Shown piece after piece: positions 17,292 through 29,637 of a stretch of 64,000 nucleotides of DNA. The stretch lies in the NCBI RefSeq assembly GCF_009857435.1, contig NZ_WWCK01000004.1, forward strand, positions 186,001-250,000, written 5' to 3'. The notes below the pieces were generated by a model. The model had not been told where the DNA came from. It made no database searches and saw only the letters and a list, made by a program, of their open reading frames with translations. The translations under genes and the position numbers were made by a program. This stretch comes from Duganella rivi. Lineage in GTDB: Bacteria > Pseudomonadota > Gammaproteobacteria > Burkholderiales > Burkholderiaceae_D. The first letter of the stretch is position 1, and every line of letters begins with the position of its first letter.

Positions 17292-18787
17292 TTACTTCTG
17301 CGCCAGTGTGGTCGGCGCAGCATCGCCCCAACCACCGCCTAGCGCGCGTATCAGCGCCACCGTGGTGACTGCACGATTGCCGCGCAACTGCACCGCACTA
17401 CGCTCCACTGCAGCCAGGTTACGCTGCGCATCCAGCAGATCGAGATAGCTTGAACGGCCCGCCGTGTAAAGCTTCTGCGCCAAATCGGCCGAACGGCGCG
17501 CGGAAACAACAGCATCATCAATCTGCGCCGTCTGGCCAGCCAGAATACGCAGGCCTGCCAGATTGTCTTCCACTTCCGCGAACGCCGTCAGCACGCTTTG
17601 ACGATACGCACCAACCGATTCCTCCAGCGCCGCTTCGCTGCGGGTGATGTTCGCTTTATTGCGGCCACCATCAATCAACGGCATCGACAGCGCTGCGCCC
17701 AGCAGCCACGAACGGCTGCTCCACTTGAACACATCGGCCACGGTATTACCCGAAGTGCCGCCTGCATTCGCGTTCAGCACCAGCGATGGGAACATGGCCG
17801 AACGGGCCACGCCGATACGCGCATTCGACGCTTCCATCGCGCGCTGTGCCGCGGCAATGTCAGGACGGCGCTCCAGCAGCGAGGACGGCAGACCGGCAGG
17901 AATCACCGGCAGCAGCGCCGTGTCCAGCAACGGGCTGTTACCCGCCGTGTAGCTGGCCGCCGGCTTGCCCAGCAAGACCGCCAGCGCATGCTCGGTGGTC
18001 ACGCGTTGACGCTGCAAGCCGATGGCTTCCGCTTTCGCAGTCGCCAATTCAGTCTTGGCGCGCGACAGATCGAATTCGCCAATGTCGCCCAGGTCGAAAC
18101 GACGCTGGTTGACCTTCACGTTTTCTTCACGCGTCTGCACCGTGCGGTTCAGCGTTTCCAGTTCCGCGTCGGTGGAACGCAGACGGAAGTAAGTCTGCGC
18201 CACGTCGGCCTGCACGGCCAGCAGCACCGAGCGATAGTTGGCTTCAACCGAAGCCGCATCGCCGCGCGCTGCCGCCACGTTGGACGATACGCGGCCGAAC
18301 AAATCGACCTCGTAGCTGGCGGTCAGGTTGGCCGTGAACACCTTGGCCGGATCGACCGGCGTACCGGCCGGCAGGCCAAGTGCCACGTCCGACTGGCGCA
18401 GGCGCTGCGCACCGGCGTTGACGCCGACTTGCGGGATGCGGTCTGCTTCAGCGATACCGGCAATCGCGCGGGCCTGCTTGACGCGAGCCGCAGCCACTGC
18501 AAGATTGGCGTTGGCGCGGGTGGCTTCGTTAATCAGCTCATTCAGGGCCGGATCATTGAAAGCCAGCCACCACTCGCCGCGCGGCTGCGCCTCGGCGGCT
18601 TGCGCCTGTTTCCAGGTGCTGCCGTCGGCGGCGGTCTTCACCGCCGCCGCTTCAGGGGTTTGCGATTCTTTGAACGCGGTCGGCACGTCCATCGCAGGCT
18701 GCTTGAATTCCGGTGCAGCGCACGCGGTCATCAGCAAGGCCGCGAGAATCGGCGCGACGCCTTTTGCGATCATATGCAGTTTGTTCA

Positions 18788-18788
<1 letters not shown>
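17292..18788 (-). CDS. Outer-membrane efflux factor (NodT/OprM family lipoprotein)
   Basis: A 498-residue outer-membrane channel subunit. The N-terminus ends in LLMTAC|A, a lipobox, so Cys22 is probably lipidated. Two OEP repeats make up the protein, with WWLAFNDPALNELI in the first and long periplasmic coiled coils. TolC-type trimers carry substrates from the RND pump across the outer membrane. It is the last gene of the adaptor-pump-channel operon: its ATG overlaps the pump stop (TAATG), showing translational coupling. A bidirectional terminator follows directly. Substrates are unknown. Confidence 0.92.
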
Positions 18789-21976
<3,188 letters not shown>

Positions 21977-21980
21977 TTAA

Positions 21981-23207
21981 TTATTCCTTGGAGGTGCCAG
22001 TCTTAGCGACGGCGACTTTCTCTTCTTTTTTAGCTACGTTGGCTGCCAGCGGATCGGAATCCATCGGCACCACGGTCGGGGTCAGCGGCGCGCCAGGTTT
22101 CACGCGTTGCAGGCCGTTGACGACGATCTTCTCGCCCGGCTTCAGACCATCGCGCACTACGCGCAGGCCATCAATTTGCTGGCCCAGCGTGACGGCGCGG
22201 TATTCAGCCTTGTTGTCTTTGTCGACCACGAACACGAACTTGCGGTTCTGATCCGTGTTGACAGCGCGGTCGTTGATCAGCACTGCCGGCTTGGCGCCGG
22301 TGCTGCCTGCCAATTGCACGCGGGCGAACAGGCCTGGCACCAGTGCGCCGTCGGTATTGGCCAAGGTGGCGCGCATGCGCACCGAGCCGCTACGGACGTC
22401 CAGCTGGTTGTCGACGAATTCCAGCTTGCCTTCATGCGGGAAGCCGGTTTCGTTGGCGAGGCCGATCTTCACGGTGGCCGGCTTGCCTTGGTGGGCAGCG
22501 GCGCCAACGCGCAGGTAGGTGTCTTCGTCGCCGTCGAACGAGGCGTAGATCTGATCCAGCGACACCACGGAGGTCAGCACCGCCGACGCATCCACCAGGT
22601 TACCGAGCGTGATTTCCGCTTTCGATACGCGGCCGTTGATTGGCGAGGTGACCTGGGTGTAGCTCAGATTCAGCTTGGCCGCTTCGTACTGCGCTTGCGC
22701 GGCGCGGGCGTCGGCGTCCAGCTGCTTGTAGCCCGATGCCGAAGCGTCGTACTCGCGCTGGGCGATGGCTTTATCGGCCAGCAGTTTTTCAGCGCGAACC
22801 AGTTCCACCTTGGCCAGATCGGCCTTGGCGCGCGCCGAATTGGCGGCGGCTTCGGCGCGATTGGCTTCCGCTTGGTACGGACGCGGATCGATCACGAACA
22901 GCACGTCGCCCTTCTTCACTTGCGAACCTGGTTTGAAGTTGATCGCGGTGATAAAGCCGCTGACGCGTGGACGAATCTGCACTTGTTCAATGGCCTCCAG
23001 GCGGCCCGAGAACTCCTGCGTTTCGATGATGGTTTTCTCGACCACGGCCGCAGCCGAAATCGGAGGCCCGCCCGCACCGGCCGGTGCTTCGGCAGCTTTG
23101 CTATTCGCTTCGCCGCAACCGGAAAGGGTGAACGCGGCCAGGCCCGCCAGCGCCATAGCGGCGGCCAGCGGCCGGGCTACAGCGGTCATTGATTTAATGT
23201 TTTTCAT
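21981..23207 (-). CDS. RND efflux periplasmic adaptor subunit (membrane fusion protein)
   Basis: A 408-residue lipoprotein: the lipobox is LSGC at about residues 28-31, so it is anchored to the inner membrane. The biotinyl-lipoyl-like half (QIRPRVSGFI...VKKGDVLFVIDPRPY), an alpha-helical hairpin (about 105-165), the second lipoyl half (YTQVTSPINGRVSKAEITLGN) and beta-barrel and membrane-proximal domains follow in order. It bridges the RND pump and the outer-membrane channel. First gene of the three-gene operon. The roughly 140 bases upstream, beyond a GC hairpin, should hold the promoter. Confidence 0.93.
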   Translation of the reverse strand: MKNIKSMTAVARPLAAAMALAGLAAFTLSGCGEANSKAAEAPAGAGGPPISAAAVVEKTIIETQEFSGRLEAIEQVQIRPRVSGFITAINFKPGSQVKKGDVLFVIDPRPYQAEANRAEAAANSARAKADLAKVELVRAEKLLADKAIAQREYDASASGYKQLDADARAAQAQYEAAKLNLSYTQVTSPINGRVSKAEITLGNLVDASAVLTSVVSLDQIYASFDGDEDTYLRVGAAAHQGKPATVKIGLANETGFPHEGKLEFVDNQLDVRSGSVRMRATLANTDGALVPGLFARVQLAGSTGAKPAVLINDRAVNTDQNRKFVFVVDKDNKAEYRAVTLGQQIDGLRVVRDGLKPGEKIVVNGLQRVKPGAPLTPTVVPMDSDPLAANVAKKEEKVAVAKTGTSKE

Positions 23208-23292
23208 TTGAAATCCTTTTTATATGAAAATAATTAATAGAAAAGGCGGCACCGGGCGGTCTCAGGAAAATCGAGAAAACACGGTACTAGCG

Positions 23293-23314
23293 CCCCGCCG
23301 GCAAGCCGGTGGGG
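23293..23314. terminator. GC-rich hairpin between the hydrolase gene and the efflux operon
   Basis: CCCCGCCGGC, AA, GCCGGTGGGG forms a 10-base stem with one G-T type pair. On the minus strand TTTT appears only about 17 bases after it, so a weak or factor-dependent terminator of the upstream hydrolase gene is likelier than a canonical one. Confidence 0.4.
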
Positions 23315-23349
23315 ACGTGACTCAGATACTGCTAAGGGTTCGGGGGATC

Positions 23350-24216
23350 CTATGCGGCTGGCGGCGTCTCAGACCGATCCAGTCCGGCGATGAAACCGGC
23401 GATCTCTCCCAGCGCTTGACATCGACAAGCGCATTCGTTGCGTGCCCCAACATCGTTAAGGGGCGCCGGCTGCATACGCCGGACAGTGGTTTTAACGCCG
23501 CACGAGGCCAGTTTGGCGCCATATTGTTCCGCTTCGTCGCGCAGCGGGTCGTCTTCCGTCGACAGGATCAATGCCTGCGGCAGGTTTTTCAAACGGCTCG
23601 ATTGCAGCGGCGAGGCATACGGGTGGGTGCGGTCGGCAGCATTCGGCAGGTAGCCGCGGTAGGCTTTGGCGCAAGCGTCGGCCACGTCCAGCAGCTCCGG
23701 CGCCGCCTGCAGTTCGCGCATCGAGCAGGTGGTGAGACCGGGATCCAGCATCGGCATGATCAGGATTTGGCCCGTCAATGCCGGGCCGCCGCGATCGCGC
23801 GACATCAGCGTTACCACTGCTGCCAGATTCGCGCCCGCTTCGATCCCTGACACCAGCAAGTGCTTGCCTGTCCATCCCAGCTTGGCCTTGTTCTTCTTGG
23901 CCCACAACAGCACCGCGTGTGCATCTTCTACCGCTGCCGGGAACGGCTTCTCGGTCGCCAGGGTGTAGGCCGAGGCCAGCACCGCTACGTGCTTGCTGTC
24001 GTCCGCCAGGTGGCGCAGGAAGATATCCGCGTCTTCCAGGTCGCCGCCGACAAAGCCGCCGGCGTGGAAGAAGACCAGCAACGTGTCGCGCTTGGCGCCG
24101 GCATCGCCGCTGGTGTAGAGACGCGCCGCAAGCGAACCTTCCGCGCCCTTGACTTCAAGCGCGCGGATTTTCAGTTGATCCGACAGGGTCGGCAGCTTCT
24201 CTACTGGATTGTTCAT
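23350..24216 (-). CDS. Alpha/beta hydrolase fold protein lacking the catalytic Ser and His (hormone-sensitive lipase type)
   Basis: A 288-residue cytoplasmic protein of the alpha/beta-hydrolase-3 type. The oxyanion motif is FHAGGF (50-55, usual HGGG). The nucleophile elbow, normally G-D-S-A-G, reads GIEAG at 124-128, so Ser is replaced by Glu126. The acid loop EDDPLRDEAEQY is kept, but the C-terminal His region reads PLNDVGARNECACRCQ with no candidate His. With two triad members missing it is probably not an esterase; a binding or regulatory role is possible. Its ATG overlaps the stop of the small secreted-protein gene (ATGA), so the two are coupled. The efflux operon follows after about 140 bases. 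Confidence 0.75.
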   Translation of the reverse strand: MNNPVEKLPTLSDQLKIRALEVKGAEGSLAARLYTSGDAGAKRDTLLVFFHAGGFVGGDLEDADIFLRHLADDSKHVAVLASAYTLATEKPFPAAVEDAHAVLLWAKKNKAKLGWTGKHLLVSGIEAGANLAAVVTLMSRDRGGPALTGQILIMPMLDPGLTTCSMRELQAAPELLDVADACAKAYRGYLPNAADRTHPYASPLQSSRLKNLPQALILSTEDDPLRDEAEQYGAKLASCGVKTTVRRMQPAPLNDVGARNECACRCQALGEIAGFIAGLDRSETPPAA

Positions 24217-24425
24217 TGTTGTACCGTGCCCGATTCATTGGAGGACAACATGGTAGCAGGATCGCAAACGATCTCGTCACCGCTAGCCGCCAGCGTGAGG
24301 GCGCGAACGCCACGAACTTCCGCTTTCGCGGTGTGTGAGTAGGCGTCGGTATATACCACGCCTGCCAGTGCAACTGACGAAAGCGCCAGTGCCATCGTTG
24401 CAAAAATTGCATCCCGATATTTCAT
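24213..24425 (-). CDS. Small secreted protein of unknown function
   Basis: A 70-residue product starting at the ATG at 24423-24425, chosen because AAAGGAGGACTTATC stands directly before it; a longer frame has no such site. MKYRDAIFATMALALSSVALAGV is a signal peptide. The mature part (about 48 residues) is YTDAYSHTAKAEVRG..., with one Cys (EIVCDPA) and no family I recognise. The stop overlaps the start of the degenerate hydrolase gene by ATGA. The LysR gene is divergent, 124 bases away, so this pair is a candidate LysR target. Confidence 0.65.
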   Translation of the reverse strand: MKYRDAIFATMALALSSVALAGVVYTDAYSHTAKAEVRGVRALTLAASGDEIVCDPATMLSSNESGTVQQ

Positions 24426-24516
24426 GATAAGTCCTCCTTTCTTCGTCATTTCCTTTGTGCAGTACAGCAATCTTAAACTTGATCTACAATCCGATAAATA
24501 CGGCAAAGATGAATTG

Positions 24517-24538
24517 ATTGTTCAGAATCCCGAACAAT
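24517..24538. promoter_or_regulatory. Inverted repeat ahead of the LysR gene
   Basis: ATTGTTC (24517-24523) and GAACAAT (24532-24538) are perfect 7-base arms around 8 bases. They lie between divergent lysR and the small secreted gene and end 11 bases before the lysR ATG. The dyad fits a LysR autoregulatory site. Confidence 0.5.
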
Positions 24539-24549
24539 GAGGGTGAAAG

Positions 24550-25500
24550 ATGAATAAACTTCAAGCGATGGAAGTGTTTGTACAGGTGGTGGACGCCGGC
24601 GGCTTCACGCGCGCGGCGGAAAATATGAAGTTGCCCAAGGCGACGGTGTCCACGCTGATCCAGTCCCTGGAGACGTCGCTGGCGGCCAAATTATTGCATC
24701 GGACGACGCGCCACGTGAGCGTGACGGCCGACGGCGCCGCCTATTATGAGCGTTGTCTGCGGATTCTGTCGGACGTGCGCGAGGCCGAGGAATCGCTGTC
24801 GCGCACCCGGCTCAGTCCCTCCGGGCGGCTGCGGGTGGATGCGCCGACTGGCCTGGCGAGCGAGGTGATTGTCCCCGCCCTGCCCGACTTTTTTGAACGC
24901 TACCCGGATATTCAGTTGGAGCTCGGCGCCAGCGACCGCACGGTGGATCTGGTCGAAGAAGGCGTGGACTGTGCGGTGCGCGGCGGCCAGCTAGGCGATT
25001 CCAGCCTGATTGCGCGGCGCGTCGGCATCCTGCACTTTGTTACGTGCGCCACGCCGGGCTATTTGCAGCGCTATGGCCGCCCAGCGCATCCGAACGACTT
25101 GCTGCGCCATCGCTGCGTGAACTATTTTTCGTCGCGCACCGGTAAAATCTTCGACTGGGACTTCACGCGCGACGGCGAGCGTGTACAAGTCGCCCTGCCC
25201 GGCCTGATCGCGGTGAACGACACCAACTCGTACACGGCGGCGGGACTGGCGGGACTGGGCATCGTGCAAATGCCGAACTTCCTGATGGAGCCCATGATTA
25301 AAGACGGCCGCTTTGAAATCATCCTCAATGACTGGATCAGCGACGCGCTGCCGGTGCACGTGGTGTATCCGCAGAACCGCCACTTATCGGCCAAGGTGCG
25401 CGTGTTCGTCGAGTGGATAGCCGAACTGTTTTCGAATCACCCTGCGATGCGCTTGCCGAAAGGCCCACCGCGTACCGCATCTACGGAGATAACCATATGA
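24550..25500 (+). CDS. LysR family transcriptional regulator
   Basis: A 316-residue regulator. The winged helix-turn-helix is at about 1-60 (AMEVFVQVVDAGGFTRAAENM, then LPKATVSTLIQSLE and LLHRTTRHVSVT). The effector domain is of the CrgA/DhcR-like subgroup, with GRLRVDAPTGLASEVIVPALPDF and VYPQNRHLSAKVRVFVEW. Its TGA overlaps the ATG of the 2-hydroxyacid dehydrogenase gene (ATGA), so regulator and enzyme are made from one message. A perfect dyad lies just upstream. Likely targets are its own operon and the divergent small-protein/hydrolase pair. Confidence 0.92.
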   Translation: MNKLQAMEVFVQVVDAGGFTRAAENMKLPKATVSTLIQSLETSLAAKLLHRTTRHVSVTADGAAYYERCLRILSDVREAEESLSRTRLSPSGRLRVDAPTGLASEVIVPALPDFFERYPDIQLELGASDRTVDLVEEGVDCAVRGGQLGDSSLIARRVGILHFVTCATPGYLQRYGRPAHPNDLLRHRCVNYFSSRTGKIFDWDFTRDGERVQVALPGLIAVNDTNSYTAAGLAGLGIVQMPNFLMEPMIKDGRFEIILNDWISDALPVHVVYPQNRHLSAKVRVFVEWIAELFSNHPAMRLPKGPPRTASTEITI

Positions 25501-26465
25501 CCCACCGCATCGTATTCCTTGACCGCGACAGCGTGATCGCCAATGTGCGCAAGCCGTCGTTTGAGCATGAGTGGACTGAGTATCCGCTGACGCGCGCGGG
25601 CGACGCCGTGCAGCGTTTGCGCGATGCGCGCGCCACCATCTGCATTACCAACAAGGTGCCGCTGTCGGCGGACGACCTGGCGCAGCTGCCGGATTTGAAG
25701 CTGATTGCGGTCGCGGCCACCGGCACCAACATCATCGACCTGGCGGCGGCGAAAGAGCGCGGCATCGTGGTGACCAACATCCGCAACTACGCGGTGCATA
25801 CGCTGCCTGAGCATACGTTTGCATTGATCCTTGCACTGCGCCGCCAGCTGGTCGCGTATCGCGCCGATATTGAAGCGGGCTTGTGGCAGAAGTCGGAGCG
25901 CTTCTGCTTATTCGGCCATCCGATTTCTGATTTGGCTGGCAGCCGTTTGGGCTTGTTCGGTTACGGTGCACTTGGCAAGGCGACCGCGCAAATCGCCCGC
26001 GCGTTCGGCATGGAAGTCATCGTGCACAATCGCTCGCCGCTGCCGGATGCTGCGGCGGATGGTGTGCGCGAAGCGAGTTTTGACGAAGTGCTGGAGACCT
26101 CGGACGTCGTCAGCCTGCACCTGCCGCTGACCGACAAGACGCGCAACATGATCAGCGCCAAAGAACTGATCCGCATGAAACGCAGCGCCCTGCTGATCAA
26201 CACCGCGCGCGGCGGCCTGGTAGACGAAGTTGCGCTGGCCGACGCGCTGCGCACCGGCGTGATCGCCGGCGCCGGCTTCGACGTGCTGATCACCGAACCG
26301 CCACCGGCCGATAACGTCCTGCTCAACCTGCGCCTGCCCAACTTCATCCTCACGCCCCACTCGGCGTGGGCCAGCACCCAGGCCATGCAAACGCTGGTCG
26401 ATCAGCTGATCGACAATATTGAAGCTTGGGCGGCAGGTACACCTCGCAATGTGGTGACGCCATGA
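25497..26465 (+). CDS. D-isomer-specific 2-hydroxyacid dehydrogenase (glycerate/hydroxypyruvate reductase-like)
   Basis: A 322-residue NAD(P)-dependent enzyme from the ATG at 25497-25499, with GGAG 9 bases before it. The Rossmann motif is GYGALG (155-160). The catalytic Arg lies in NTARGGLVDE, the Glu in ITEPPP and the His in TPHSAWAS, so the active site is complete. The sequence is closest in feel to HprA/glycerate dehydrogenases; substrates could be glyoxylate or hydroxypyruvate. ATGA overlaps join it to lysR upstream and to the hydrolase-like gene downstream, giving a tight three-gene operon. Confidence 0.9.
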   Translation: MTHRIVFLDRDSVIANVRKPSFEHEWTEYPLTRAGDAVQRLRDARATICITNKVPLSADDLAQLPDLKLIAVAATGTNIIDLAAAKERGIVVTNIRNYAVHTLPEHTFALILALRRQLVAYRADIEAGLWQKSERFCLFGHPISDLAGSRLGLFGYGALGKATAQIARAFGMEVIVHNRSPLPDAAADGVREASFDEVLETSDVVSLHLPLTDKTRNMISAKELIRMKRSALLINTARGGLVDEVALADALRTGVIAGAGFDVLITEPPPADNVLLNLRLPNFILTPHSAWASTQAMQTLVDQLIDNIEAWAAGTPRNVVTP

Positions 26466-27256
26466 TGCGCACCGCTTTGATCGCCGCCATGCTGGCCAGC
26501 GCCAGCGTTTATGCAGCGCCGCCGGCGGGGCAAGATGCTCTCGCCGGGCCGCAAGTTAAAGTGGATGTGGGTGGACGCAAGCTCAATATGTACTGCACCG
26601 GCAAGGGTTTGCCGACGGTGTTGTTTGAGGCCGATACCGGCCGCGCGGGATGGGATTGGTCGGCGGTGCTGCCGGAAGTGGCACAGCGCACGCGCGCTTG
26701 CGTGTACGACCGAGCAGGATTTGGCTCCAGCGATCCGATCATCCGCGCATCGACGGTCGCCAACTCCAGCAAGGACTTGAACTTCCTGATCAAAAACGCG
26801 CGCATGGAAGGGCCGTTTGTGCTGGTGGGTGCAGGCTATGGCGCGATGATCGCGCAGCACTTCGCCTTGCGCTCGCGCGGCGCCAATGTCGCAGGCTTGG
26901 TGTTGGTGGAGCCGATGCATGAAGATGCGTTGCCGGCCGATCGTAGCGCCAAGCTGGATGCCGTAGTGGCATGCCTGACCGCCGCAGAGCAAGGCAAGCC
27001 CGGCGCCGGCTGCGCCTACCCTGCGTCCAGCATCAACGGCGAAATCGGCCCAGCCCTGGCGGCCGCGCAAACCGCGCAAACCGCCAAGCTGACCTACTGG
27101 CGCGCAAGGGCTTCGGAATTGGATGGTCTGGAAACGAGCGCCGATCAACTGCGCAAGGCGCGCAAGCCTTTCGGCGACATTCGCGTGAGTGAAGTTCAAC
27201 AAGCAGAACCCGCCGCGATCATCGCAGCGGTGACGCAGTTGCTGGAGGCGCGTTAG
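26462..27256 (+). CDS. Secreted alpha/beta hydrolase-like protein without nucleophilic Ser
   Basis: A 264-residue protein starting MMRTALIAAMLASASVYA, a signal peptide, so probably periplasmic. The fold is recognisable: VDVGGRKLNMYCTGKG, VLFEADTG, then CVYDRAGFGSSD, the strand and turn before the nucleophile elbow. The elbow, usually G-H-S-Y-G-G, reads GAGYGA at about 123-128, so Ser is replaced by Gly125. The C-terminal part is short and I see no obvious catalytic His. It is therefore probably catalytically dead or repurposed. The start overlaps the dehydrogenase stop (ATGA) and the stop overlaps udk on the other strand by 4 bases. Confidence 0.7.
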   Translation: MMRTALIAAMLASASVYAAPPAGQDALAGPQVKVDVGGRKLNMYCTGKGLPTVLFEADTGRAGWDWSAVLPEVAQRTRACVYDRAGFGSSDPIIRASTVANSSKDLNFLIKNARMEGPFVLVGAGYGAMIAQHFALRSRGANVAGLVLVEPMHEDALPADRSAKLDAVVACLTAAEQGKPGAGCAYPASSINGEIGPALAAAQTAQTAKLTYWRARASELDGLETSADQLRKARKPFGDIRVSEVQQAEPAAIIAAVTQLLEAR

Positions 27257-27894
27257 GATTGTTTCAGTTGCTCGATAACGCTCGCCACCTTGGTGGTGAT
27301 GATATCGACCGCCGGCTCATTCGCGCCGTGAGGCAGAATGACGTCGGCATAGCGCTTGGTTGGCTCGATGAACTGGCGGTGCATCGGGCGCACGGTCTCC
27401 AGATACTGGCCGATCACGCTTTCCACCGAGCGGCCGCGTTCCTCGATATCGCGCTGCATGCGGCGAATGAAGCGGATGTCGGAAGCGGTATCGACAAAGA
27501 TCTTCAGCGACATCAGGTCGCGCAGGTCTGGGTCGTACAGGGCAAACAAGCCTTCGATCACAATCACCGGCGCCGGCTTGACCGGGATGGTGCGGTTGGA
27601 TCGGTTGTGCAGCGTGAAGTCGTACTCCGGCATCTCGATCGATTCACCGTTGCGCAAGGCTTGCACGTGCTGCACTAACAATGGCCATTCGAACGCTTTC
27701 GGATGGTCGTAGTTCTGCTGTGGGCGAAGTTCAGGGGACAAATGGGTTTGGTCGCAGTAGTAATCGTCCTGCATGACGACCGAAACCATATCAGCGCCGA
27801 ACGCGGCCAGCACTTGCTGGGACACGGTAGACTTGCCGCTACCGCTACCGCCAGCGACGCCGATAATAAATGGGGGGGAGGAAATCTGATTCAT
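27253..27894 (-). CDS. udk: Uridine kinase
   Basis: A 213-residue cytoplasmic enzyme that phosphorylates uridine and cytidine to the monophosphates in pyrimidine salvage. Walker A is GGSGSGKST (15-23). MQDDYYCD, the NYDHPKAFEW substrate segment and VIVIEGLFALYD follow in the expected order, with RRMQRDIEERGR as the lid. Length matches Udk (about 210). It is monocistronic, tail to tail with the hydrolase-like gene with a 4-base overlap. Confidence 0.95.
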   Translation of the reverse strand: MNQISSPPFIIGVAGGSGSGKSTVSQQVLAAFGADMVSVVMQDDYYCDQTHLSPELRPQQNYDHPKAFEWPLLVQHVQALRNGESIEMPEYDFTLHNRSNRTIPVKPAPVIVIEGLFALYDPDLRDLMSLKIFVDTASDIRFIRRMQRDIEERGRSVESVIGQYLETVRPMHRQFIEPTKRYADVILPHGANEPAVDIITTKVASVIEQLKQS

Positions 27895-27921
27895 CCCGCT
27901 ATGATACCGGATCGCTAGGCC

Positions 27922-28416
27922 CTACGCACCGGAAAGCTTGTCGACCACGAGGTTGTGGGCGTCATCAAATACCCAAACCGGCTCCCAATCGACTTCAAAC
28001 AGGTGGCCGTCCGGGTCTTTGAAGTAGCCGGCGATGCCCCAGTTGGTGCGGGTGGCCGGCTTGACTACGACGCCTCCCGCTTTTTCCGCTTGCGCCAATA
28101 TGCGCGGCACGTCTTCGGGCTGGCGCGCCATGTGGATCAGGGCCACGCCGGAGAAGCCGGATTTGCTGGCGGTCGGTTCCAGCGCATCGTTGGCCAGGTC
28201 GGTGCGATTGATCAGGCTTATTGCATAACCGTCCATATTGAATTTTACGAAACCATCGCTGCTGGTGGGCGAACGGCGCCAGCCCAGCGCTTCGTAAAAT
28301 TTCGCGGACTTGGCCACGTCGTTCACGCCCAGCAGCACCATGTGCATGCGCTGGCTCGGCGCCAGCGTTTCACCGAAAATGTAAGTGTGGCCTACTGCTT
28401 GATCCAGCATCGTCAA
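27922..28416 (-). CDS. VOC family (glyoxalase/bleomycin-resistance fold) protein
   Basis: A 164-residue protein with two beta-alpha-beta-beta-beta modules: LLGVNDVAKSAKFYEALGW in the first and WGIAGYFKDPDGHLFEVDWEP in the second. His and Glu residues of the second motif could bind a metal. The family includes glyoxalase I, dioxygenases and drug-binding proteins, so the reaction cannot be assigned. Its ATG overlaps the lldD stop (ATGA). Coupling to an alpha-hydroxy-acid dehydrogenase suggests a role with lactate or a related metabolite; that part is inference. Confidence 0.85.
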   Translation of the reverse strand: MTMLDQAVGHTYIFGETLAPSQRMHMVLLGVNDVAKSAKFYEALGWRRSPTSSDGFVKFNMDGYAISLINRTDLANDALEPTASKSGFSGVALIHMARQPEDVPRILAQAEKAGGVVVKPATRTNWGIAGYFKDPDGHLFEVDWEPVWVFDDAHNLVVDKLSGA

Positions 28417-29558
28417 AAACTCCCCGGTAGCAAAATATTTTTATCGACCTGGCGCACATCGCGCAGGCCGCAGAAGGCCATGGTCAAATCCAGTTCATTG
28501 CGGATGATGTCGAGGCACTTGCTGACGCCCTGCTCGCCCATCGCACCCAGTCCGTACAGGAAAGGACGGCCGATGTAGACGCCTTTGGCGCCCAGCGCCA
28601 GTGCCTTGATCACGTCCTGGCCGGAGCGAATGCCGCCGTCCATATGAACTTCAATCTCTTTGCCGACCGCATCGGCAATACGCGGCAGCGCGCCGATCGA
28701 GGATTCCGCGCCGTCCAGTTGACGGCCGCCGTGGTTGGAGACGATCAGCGCATCGGCGCCGCTTTCGACGCACAGGCGCGCGTCCTCTCCGTCCATGATG
28801 CCCTTGATGATGAGCTTGCCGCCCCAGCGTTGCTTGATCCACTCCACGTCTTTCCACGACAGGCTGAGGTCGAACTGCTGCGACGTCCACGACGACAGCG
28901 AGGACATATCCGATACCGACTTGGCGTGGCCGACGATGTTGCCGAAGCTGCGGCGCCTGGTGCCCAGCATGCCGAGGCACCAGCGTGGCTTGGTGGCAAG
29001 GTCGAGCAGATTGGCGATGGTCATCTTGGGTGGTGCGGACAAACCGTTGCGCAAATCCTTGTGGCGCTGGCCGAGCACTTGCAAGTCCAGCGTCAGCACC
29101 AGCGCCGAACAGTTGGCGGCCTTGGCGCGGTCGATCAGGCGGTTGATGAAATCGCGGTCCTTCATCACGTACAGCTGGAACCAGAACGGCTTGCTGGTAT
29201 TGGCGGCGATGTCTTCGATCGAGCAAATGCTCATGGTCGACAAGGTGAACGGCACGCCGAATTTTTCTGCGGCCTTGGCGGCGAGGATTTCGCCGTCGGC
29301 GTGTTGCATGCCGGTCAGGCCGGTGGGCGCGAGTGCGACAGGCATCGCCACGTCCTGTCCGATCATGCTGCTGGCCAGCGAACGGTTTTCCAGATTGACG
29401 GCAACGCGCTGGCGGAATTTGATCTTGGCGAAGTCTTCGTTATTGGCGCGGTAGGTGGATTCAGTCCATGAGCCGGCATCAGCATAATCGTAAAACATGC
29501 GCGGCACGCGCTTCTTCGCCAGCACGCGCAGGTCTTCAATGTTGGTGATGATGGTCAT
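28413..29558 (-). CDS. lldD: FMN-dependent L-lactate (alpha-hydroxy acid) dehydrogenase
   Basis: A 381-residue FMN enzyme. The start is set at the ATG at 29556-29558 because GGGAG stands 5-6 bases before it; the open frame extends further but with poor sequence. MFYDYADAGSWTESTYRAN, ALAPTGLTGMQHADGE, the active-site His/Arg block SNHGGRQLDG, and VHMDGGIRSGQDVIKALALGA with IGRPFLYGLGAMGEQG are the family motifs, all intact. It oxidises L-lactate to pyruvate and passes electrons to quinone at the inner membrane. Glycolate- or mandelate-type substrates cannot be excluded. It is translationally coupled to the VOC gene; no lactate permease or LldR is adjacent. Confidence 0.88.
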   Translation of the reverse strand: MTIITNIEDLRVLAKKRVPRMFYDYADAGSWTESTYRANNEDFAKIKFRQRVAVNLENRSLASSMIGQDVAMPVALAPTGLTGMQHADGEILAAKAAEKFGVPFTLSTMSICSIEDIAANTSKPFWFQLYVMKDRDFINRLIDRAKAANCSALVLTLDLQVLGQRHKDLRNGLSAPPKMTIANLLDLATKPRWCLGMLGTRRRSFGNIVGHAKSVSDMSSLSSWTSQQFDLSLSWKDVEWIKQRWGGKLIIKGIMDGEDARLCVESGADALIVSNHGGRQLDGAESSIGALPRIADAVGKEIEVHMDGGIRSGQDVIKALALGAKGVYIGRPFLYGLGAMGEQGVSKCLDIIRNELDLTMAFCGLRDVRQVDKNILLPGSF

Positions 29559-29637
29559 GCCGTCTCCCATAGTGATTATCGAGAGATAATCGGGCATTTT
29601 TAAGAAAATGCCAATAGGGATGTATGCGGCGGAGCGG

